DNA of 64,000 nucleotides from Pseudeuparius sepicola (lineage: Eukaryota > Arthropoda > Insecta > Coleoptera > Anthribidae): assembly GCA_963920635.1 (NCBI GenBank), contig OY987298.1, positions 63,695,949 through 63,759,948 on the forward strand, in the 5' to 3' direction. Both the position numbers and the translations under genes were made by a program. The notes below the pieces were generated by a model. It searched no databases. It was given only the letters and a program-made list of their open reading frames with translations, and was not told where the DNA came from. Shown here piece after piece: positions 56,795 to 64,000 of this stretch; the first letter of the stretch is position 1, and each line of letters begins with the position of its first letter.

Positions 56795-57175
56795 AAAATT
56801 AATAGTAAAAAATATTTTTAAAAACAAGCTTCTATTTAAATGCTCTGAAAAGAAGAAAATAAACTTTATAATAAATCCGAGAATAAATCAAACCAAGGCA
56901 AACCCATAATTTTGTTACATTATACAACTGTATACCTATATGATATAAAAGCTTGTCGCGAGAATATATTAAATATGTATCTTGAAAGTAATTTCAAGTA
57001 GAAAATGTATTTTTCTATAAAAGAAATTTACACACTACAATATCATATATACAGTTGTATAATGTAACAAAATTATGAGTTGGCCTTGGTTTGATTTATT
57101 ATAAAGTTTATTTTCTTCTTTTCAGAGCATTTAAATAAAAGGTTGTTTTTAAAAATATTTTTTTACTATTAATTT
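56795..57175. mobile_element. Foldback element adjacent to tandem array
   Basis: ATTAATAGTAAAAAATATTT to AATTTTGTTACATTATACAA on the left (56798-56928), and its near-perfect complement on the right (57052-57175). Directly follows the tandem array, so the two may form one composite element. Confidence 0.75.
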
Positions 57176-58999
57176 TTTCTTTCAATTTATTTTACTTAAG
57201 TTCCTCATCCACAATCGATATTGTAATTCCCTAGCCTATACATTGCCAGCAGTATAAGCAAGCATTAATAATACCCGCAAGTTGACCCTAAACATACTTA
57301 TGAATAATAAAATATAAATACAAATGTCTTACTATCAAGTGATCCTATATAACCTCTGCCGTTTGACACCCTTCAGAATCGAAATGACTCAATGTTTGGT
57401 ATGATAATGTTCCCAACATCAGTCAATTAAAAGCCAAAAATTATGAGCCAAACTAAATATCGGTAGTTTTCAAGACATGCCATATCGCTACGTGATTTGA
57501 CGTTGTTTCAGCAAAAAAGTCTGTTGATTGAGAATTAATAGTTGTAAATAAAAAATAATGTTCATAGGAAGTATTGGATTTTACTATATAATGGATTTGA
57601 ATTTAATGATGTGGAAGTAGTGACTCTATTAAACAAAAGTTTTTTTACATATTTAGATTATGTTCTAACTGAATATAAACATGTATAGGAAACTACCGTA
57701 CTAGAGTCTAAGTTATACCTACCCACCCGTAAATACAAACTACACCCCTTTCCCCTTTCATAGTTCATACCATCCCCCAATGAACAAATATGTAAATGTA
57801 AATGGAGATATGCCTTTGCATAGTTTTTCGAGCTTAAAAAGTGGATCTCCATTGCCTTGGCTTTTTGGGAAAATGTTTTATTTTCAAAGATAGATGACAA
57901 TAAAAAATGCAACAATATGATATTGATTACCCGTATACTTCCGCTACTGACAACTTGGGAGATTTTGATGTTAATAAACCACATTTTGCTTTGTTCTCTT
58001 TAGCTTCGTAATCAGTCGAATCCGTATATAATCGGAATCCATGTTCATTTAAACCTGGATATAGGTAAACTGAATTTTAATGTGAATAATTATCTTCTTG
58101 AAAATTAGGTATAGATAGTCGAAAAAATAGGAAAAACAATAGACGATGTGAAATTGGTCTGGTCTTAAAAAATAATTAAATTTTTCCTAGCCTTAATTTC
58201 GAGCATGTTTTGAAAAAAATCCAATTTGTCAGATAAAAGAAACTGCCTGTTATTGTAATCATTTTTCGAGCAAAAACTATTGCCAGAGACAAAAATGACC
58301 TATTTAGGTAGGTAATATATAGAAAATAGGAAGGGATTTTAGATGATTCTTAAACCAACATAAAATTGTATAGCACAACAACAACATAATTACAGGTATT
58401 TAAGCGAAAATAGCGGGACGGTTCTATCCATAATATACAGAGTCGGCCGAACTAGCGCGTTTAGGTACAACCAAAGTCTAGCGATATAACGTTCGTGCAA
58501 GCGAGTCGTAAATCTAAGATCTGAAAAAATAAAAACAAACTTTCTAAATGTGCTTTTCCCAAACACTTTTCACAAAATATTAAGACATCGAATAGCCGAA
58601 TATCTCATAATTCCGATTGGATTATTGTTCTTGGCGAGAAAATTACGATCCGTATTCGAGTATGTTCCAGTTAAATACAGTAATTTATTTATATAAACGT
58701 GGCTCCATTAATGTTCGGATTTGCCACAGAAAACTAGTATACGTTATCGGGTTTATAACTTGATTATTAAGCCTTGCCCATATTCGAGAGGCAGAGCGAA
58801 AACCAGCGTTAATTTTATGTAAATCGCTTTATTGTCCAAGTTAAAAAATTGCCAACTAGGATTTATAGGCATGCCTATTTAAGCGGGATGATTTTTTTTA
58901 TCACTGTTGTTATGTTATGCAAAATATAATGTAATAATATGTTAATGTTTGGAATTTTTCGTATAGTAGGTATATGTATGTGTATGCCCATAAGCGTCT
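57176..58999. other. AT-rich DNA, no gene seen
   Basis: A 108-codon minus-strand frame (57658-57984) shows no motif. A weak match to the CAGAATGGAACTCC repeat lies near 57365. Confidence 0.4.
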
Positions 59000-59345
59000 C
59001 GGAGCAATACGTATATCCATATTTGCTTAGATGGCAATGGCATATTTTTCACATTTTGCCCATTTCCACGCAAACGATTGATTTTATCGTTATAAAACAA
59101 GTAGGTATACACTTCTGCTTATTCTCCACTGCCAAAAACGCAGCAGTATCACATTTCAGTTCAGAATATTGATTATTTTGGCAGGGCAGATATAGTCATA
59201 ATAATTCTATTTACTAAAAATAACATCGCTTGATATATCAGTAACGTAACCATAAGATTTGGCCGGCAGTTGTTAAGCTCAATCCTAACATTTTGGCACA
59301 AAATATATGCAGTTGATCTGTGTACCATTATTAATGGGGCACCCT
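59000..59345. repeat. Diverged partial copy of the 61.7-63.6 kb element
   Basis: CACATTTTGCCCATTTCC, CAAACGATTGATTTTATCG and AAGATTTGGCCGGCAGTTGT correspond to sequence at 62040-62105 (inverted) and 63470-63495. The translations resemble each other only because the DNA does. Confidence 0.6.
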
Positions 59346-59358
59346 GTATTGGTATCTT

Positions 59359-59641
59359 ACATAAAATTATTATTTTTTATGGGCTAGATATCTGAGATCA
59401 TTTACCCAGGTCCGAGGCTTATTCCATCCTCCTTCGAGCGGCTGGCAGGGTTAATCTGGCTAGTAGCCATCCCATACCAGCCTATATTCTTTGTATATAC
59501 TTAATCCTAAATTAAACCTAAAGACAAACACAACACCCATGGCACATACCGTGGTGGGACTCGAACCCACGACGTACGGTGCCAAAGCGTGGGTCAAATC
59601 GAAAAACCCACTCGGACACCGCCGCCCCTACACAAAATTAT
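59359..59641 (-). mobile_element. tRNA-derived SINE with target-site duplication
   Basis: On the minus strand it begins at about 59629 with GGGGCGGCGGTGTCCGAGTG (A-box region), then GTGGGTTCGAGTCCCACCAC (canonical B-box and T-arm stem). A 3' body ends in an A/T-rich tail at about 59371. It is flanked by ACATAAAATTAT (59359-59370) and ACACAAAATTAT (59630-59641), an 11/12 duplication. The head looks like a serine/leucine-type tRNA with an extended A-box region. It is transcribed by RNA polymerase III and mobilised by a LINE in trans, by family analogy. Confidence 0.9.
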
Positions 59642-59850
59642 ATGTACAGAATAATTTATTTTAGACAAGATTCAATCATTTGAACCCTTAAATTAGCATT
59701 TAACCTCAATTCATAGTTTGGTCAATTTAAATCCTGTGTATATTTTTACTTAAAATTTAGTTTTAGAGCCTTTTGAGATACTGCTTGCGAGATGGCCATT
59801 GACCACCTTCGGTTCTACATCACCAAGAATTTTTCTTTAAGTGACCTCGA

Positions 59851-60216
59851 CCCGCCGTCATCGGAGTACGGCGATCGATATCTTGTTTAATAAGAAAATA
59901 AGCTTATAGACCGGGAGATAGTGACAGATTTTTGGACGTGATTTTACTCAGTATGCCTTTCATAGGGCATTATGTTGCGTATATTCTCACAATAATAAGG
60001 TATGTCCTTATTATTGTGAGAATATGTGTGCCACATAATGCCCTTTGCAAGGCATACTGAGTAAAATCACGTCCAAAAATCTGTCACTATCTCCCGGTCT
60101 ATTACACAGTGTAGCTGCGAGCGGTTCGAGGCTGATTTACGACCAGTCGCAAAAAATTGTTGTTTTCTCCGAGGGAACAAAGAAGTGAGCCGACTTTTAG
60201 TATTCTCTAGACTTTG
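59851..60216. mobile_element. Foldback transposon, copy 2, internally shortened
   Basis: Inverted copy of the element at 16782-17876: right end CGGTTCGAGGCTGATTTACG through TATTCTCTAGACTTTG, left side GCCGTCATCGGAGTACGGCG with the outermost bases missing. The two arms meet almost directly at TAAGGTATGTCCTTA, so the palindrome is tighter than in copy 1. Confidence 0.85.
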
Positions 60217-61690
60217 GTTCGATTACCACTTCTTAGCATGCTCTACGTGTATAGGAATAGATACATTACCAAAGGCAACTTGTTTTGTTTCATGATTTTA
60301 AAAAGATGTTACTGTTGGCACATTCAAGGCATCCAGTTTGTCGATACGATTTAGGTTATTTTGTGAATATAAGTATCTCAAAGCATATATGTATTATACG
60401 ACATACAAGTCTATCAAAAAACTATTTATTATGCATTACAAAATAGGACAGACTGAATTTAAGAAATGCCAATGTAAACAAATTACCTCGTCTTCAAACC
60501 AGTGCGTTATTTGTATTACCGTGAGTCATCTAATCCTATATATATATCGTTGGTCCCCGTCCCGGTCGAGCGTTAAGCCCAAATTAGCTCCTTCCTGGGG
60601 TTACCTATTTATTGAAAGGTCTACACCTACCTACTTATTTTTGAAAATGGTAGGTACTCTTTATATAATATATTATCACCAAAGTGACATCTGTGGACCA
60701 GTGACCGAATTATTCAAACCAACTTCTACCAAACAAAACAAAAGTAAAGATAACAATAACAATTTAATGAAAACGAGGGACAGTCTATAATGTAAATACG
60801 AGGATTAAGCAATAAGTTAAACGAGAATTAGATCAGAGTCCACCCGCCGATTCAGTAGAATCTGCGGGTATAGGTATAAGTACAGCTCAGTTTCTATAAG
60901 CTGGGCATCAGTGGATCCCGCTTTTCAGCAGCCACTAGATTGCCAACCACCCACCAAGTGGTCGAATCGGGCACAGGTTCCTTCTTTTCAGCAAACTTGT
61001 GTTCTGGCTCGGCTGCGACGGGGCTTGATGGCGGATTCCTCCGGGGCTCCTGCTAAAGTCTTGGTGATCGCCTCACGGTTGTTGGAGATCGGTCTCCACG
61101 GTCGCGAGCCAGGGAACCTTCGCTTCTATAGGTTCCTAAGATGCTGTTACAACCGTCTATGTGAAATTTTCAGAATGCACACGACTAGTGTGACACGTGG
61201 TGGAGGCGCCAGTGTGAAGAGCTAGTAGCGTGACAATATTTTTTAATGATTTCTATGAGTATATGCAATTTATTACCATTTATTAAGATCAAAATTTATT
61301 CCTCATACCAAACACAGTTATAGGCTATAAAAATTTACAAATAGCACAGTTTTATAGATGCCATAAATAGTATTTATATGGCTTCACGCTGTGATTTTTA
61401 TATGAATATTTACACGTTTTAACACTTCTAGTTCAATTAGTTCTTTTAGACGTCATAAATCTAAAAGAACATTTAGTTCTATAAACATTGCCGCCAGTTG
61501 CCATAGCTCTGAGATCGTCCAAGTGCGCCTTCTAGAAGTTTTTGGAAAATTTTTACTTAACTCCCTTGAAGAAGTTCTGGCTTTGGGTTTGCGCTTGGAA
61601 ACCAACTAGGTATGTACACGTTTCTCGTAGAACCACAGACATATATAGGAAGCTATATATGTCTGTGGTAGAACGATTTTCAGTTACATA
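60217..61690. other. No recognisable gene
   Basis: Two plus-strand frames (150 codons at 60338, 104 codons at 60911) have no known motif. The second lies in a GC-richer pocket (60890-61210) and reads LARLRRGLMADSSGAPAK, arguably coding-like, but it has no recognised relative, splice context or repeats. A hairpin TCTATGAACT-like word pair lies near 61440-61480. Confidence 0.35.
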
Positions 61691-63568
61691 TACAGCGTGT
61701 CTGGTAAGTAAGAGGCAATCTCGCGGAAGCAGGTAGGGGAAGTCAAAATATCACTATTGAGCTTAACAACTACAGGTCAAATCTCAATAGTTAACTACTA
61801 AAATACGGGCGTCGTAGTTCTTCCTGTAAAATTGAATTATGGCAATATCTCCCAAAATAATCAAACTGCTGAACTGTAATTTAGCACTGCTGTGTCTTTG
61901 CGGATGGAAAACAAGCTGAAAATGTCACGTATGTGACAGAGAATTGTTTTGGATCGTGCTTTTACAAACAACTGTTTTTAGGTTGTCTTTTTGGTCTTGC
62001 AGGTTCATCACTTTAGTGCAACTTTTTATTTGCTAGCAAAAGTGTACTCTTGTGTTATAACGAAAAAATCAACCGTTTGCATTGAAATTGGCAAAATGTG
62101 CCCCAAAAGACCTGTTACTACGAGCAGTATCCAAAGAGAAGACATCCTTTCAAGCACATTTTTGAAAGATTGCGACACAATTTGATTAATAGTGTTAGAG
62201 TAATAGTTAATAGATTTGATTAATAGTAGGCCGAAAAGGTAGGTACGAGTTAAACAGAGATAGGCATTTTCCCCGGATTGTATAAAACAGACTATCATAT
62301 CCGATTTTTCATAACTTTCAAATTTATTGTAGGTATGTTATAAAGTTTATAAATTACACAAAAATAGAGAAATCTTTACCCTGCCTAAACAGCCTAACTG
62401 AAAATTTGACAAGTAGGTAACAGTAAACAGTTTTCCACGATTGTTTCATTGTCTCACCGTCCAAAGCCTACTTGTTGAAAGGGCGCGCTTCCAATGATAC
62501 ACATGAAATCAAAAAAGCTATTAGTAATTGATAACTACTTAAGTAAATCATTAAGTATTATAAATTTTTTGAATGGTAATTTTTTGCTATATTAAAAAAT
62601 GCAAAAATATACAGGGTGTTCCACTTAAAAAAAAATATTTTTTATCCTTAACTCTTAAACCATTGACTAGAAAAAAAAATTTAGTAGCAGCATTGGATTC
62701 TACGTAAAAAAGTGCTTTAAGAATGTTTTTACAGAAAGACAAAACTTTCAACCCGAAAAAAGTTACGGCCACTTTTCGAAAACGCATATGTTCGAAAAAC
62801 GCCCTGTAACTCAAGAACGGTGACAGATATCGATTTGCGGTTTTCGCCATTAAGTTTAACATAAAAAATGAGCCTCAGACACCGATATCAGTTTTCGTCT
62901 ATCTCCGCCAAAAATAGGAGTTTCCCTTTAAAAGTGTCCAATTTGGCTCACCCTGTACACTTTTGTTTACAAATTAAAAGAAGCACTAAAATGATGACAA
63001 AAAAAATAACAAAAAAGATTATACAATTTCACGTCGCCAATAGATTTTTACAAAAAGAAAGTTAGCGGCTTCATGGGACTATAAATTTCGGGAAGGCTAT
63101 GGCTGTCTTGATGAACCTAATAAGGGGAGACAGCTGTCGAAGTCTACCTTCTAAAACGATTCAAATATGAAAACACCGGCACATCCATCAGAACTTGGAT
63201 GTTGGTATGATAATACCAGTTGCCGAAATTTATAGTCCCATGAAATAAAAAAAATAACCTCAAAAAAGTTACGAATAAAAGCACGAACCAAAAACAGCGC
63301 AAGTGGCGCTCTCTGTAGGACATGAAGAAATCGACATTTTCGGCTTATTCTCCATCCCCCAAAACACAGGAGTAGCAAATTACAGTTCAGCAGCGTGATT
63401 ATTTTGGGAGATATTGCCATAATTCTATTTCAAATAAGGAACTACAACGCTTTGAATCTCAGTAACTATTAAGATTTGGCCAGTAGTTATGTTAAGCTCA
63501 ATCGAAATATTTTGACGTCCCCTACCTGCTCCCGCGAGATTGCCCCTTACTTACCCGGACACAATGTA
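61691..63568. mobile_element. Long-TIR non-autonomous transposon
   Basis: Left end TACAGCGTGTCTGGTAAGTA and right end (inverted) TACATTGTGTCCGGGTAAGT. Both continue with AGGxGCAATCTCGCGG..GCAGGTAGGGG and stay alignable for about 300 bases; each arm even reads MAISPKIIxLLNCNL. The interior has no transposase and holds a separate MITE at 62610-62957. Confidence 0.8.
62610..62957. mobile_element. MITE with TACAGGGTG ends, nested
   Basis: TACAGGGTGTTCC at the left and GGCTCACCCTGTA at the right. It lies within the interior of the long-TIR element. Same terminal motif as 21692-21949. Confidence 0.6.
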
Positions 63569-63689
63569 TTTAAGAAATATGATGCACATATTCATATTTT
63601 CTCCCTTCTTGTCCATATACAATTTCCACTTTACATTGAAGAAATCGTGTAAAATTATGGAATAAGATACCGTGACTTTAGTCCATAGC

Positions 63690-63862
63690 ATGCTACGTAT
63701 GCCTGCCATACGCAAACGGTATAGGTATGCCATCCTTTTAAACTCACATAGCAGCCTCACTAAAATCGTACCAAAGCTCATAGTTTGGGAACAAATTAAG
63801 ACCCAGGATGACTTTGATTCACTCTTAAGTATCATGTGATATCATCAGTAAAAATCTGTCAC
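63690..63862. repeat. Diverged fragment of the 16.8-kb foldback family
   Basis: ACGCAAACGGTATxGGTATGCCAT, ATAGCAGCCTCACTAAAATCGTA, GACCCAGGATGACT and AAAAATCTGTCACT follow the order of the right arm at 17360-17735. Confidence 0.65.
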
Positions 63863-63940
63863 TAGGGTAAGGTCCGCGACCATTCGGTTTTCTATTTCGA
63901 TTAAAATAGCAGGCGGTACGATATACCCGACCTTACCCTA
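63863..63940. repeat. Short inverted-repeat element
   Basis: TAGGGTAAGGTC at the left and GACCTTACCCTA at the right, 78 bases overall. MITE-like. Confidence 0.7.
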
Positions 63941-64000
63941 AGTTCCGATCCATAATTTCCTAACAGTTCACTGATTAAACAAATCATTTCGATCAAAAAA

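Noticed and set aside
58939..59172. 77-codon frame similar to a minus-strand frame at 62.03-62.30 kb
   Set aside because: The similarity comes from a shared dispersed repeat; stops and frames are not maintained.
59560..59630. tRNA gene
   Set aside because: The T-arm-like B-box is good, but no full cloverleaf with acceptor stem forms, and the target duplication and tail mark it as a SINE.
60338..61225. 150- and 104-codon plus-strand frames
   Set aside because: No recognised family, no supporting context; kept only as a note under the region entry.

Overview
This is an arthropod, most probably insect, nuclear fragment. It is AT-rich, with spliced transposase genes whose introns have GT-AG (and one inferred GC-AG) boundaries, a PHD-finger LINE, THAP/P-like, FLYWCH-MULE and pogo-like transposases, tRNA-derived SINEs, and many TAGGTACC/TACCTAC-type and (AAT)n tracts. 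A hemipteran such as an aphid relative would fit, but that is a guess. I see no intact ordinary host gene, rRNA, tRNA or CRISPR array. The window looks like a gene-poor, transposon-rich region with several GC-rich pockets that could be regulatory DNA.

Layout. 0.7-1.1 kb is a GC-rich promoter-like pocket. 1.17-4.2 kb is a minus-strand LINE, cut off at its 3' side inside the reverse transcriptase. 5-12 kb holds non-coding AT-rich DNA, a GC-rich pocket and a SINE-like repeat. 12.7-17.9 kb is a cluster of inverted-repeat (foldback) elements around a heavily decayed plus-strand P/THAP9-like transposase (14.5-16.0 kb). 17.9-24.8 kb is a nearly complete minus-strand P/THAP9-like transposase gene. 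I assembled it from six exons: THAP zinc finger, linker, coiled coil, and a large catalytic exon. It carries four small frameshifts. 28.6-29.2 kb is a decayed pogo/Tigger-like transposase, and 29.74 kb an isolated THAP-like first exon. 30.1-30.6 and 36.5-37.5 kb are two inverted copies of a hAT-like non-autonomous element, the second carrying a 530-bp insert.

37.6-41.3 kb is a MULE transposon with a 9-bp target duplication and terminal repeats made of a CCCCCCGGACA-type minisatellite. Its transposase is broken by frameshifts, an internal deletion and a 2.2-kb nested element inserted at a TA. Removing that element on paper puts the last part of the transposase back in frame. The nested element has kept a duplicated 194-bp block, a promoter-like segment and a leader with a splice donor, but has no transposase.

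42.3-42.7 kb is a GC-rich non-coding element related to a shorter stretch at 32.9-33.1 kb. From 42.9 to 64 kb come more foldback and MITE elements: a TACCGTAAAACGGGG element, several TACAGGGTG elements, a long-TIR element at 61.7-63.6 kb, a SINE with target-site duplication, and copies of a ~122-bp tandem monomer. Between them are GC-rich pockets without coding potential.

The recognisable genes are all selfish-element genes and none looks functional as read. Several indels lie in or next to short homopolymers, so assembly error and true decay cannot be told apart here. Coordinates of repeat boundaries are read by eye and may be off by a few bases.
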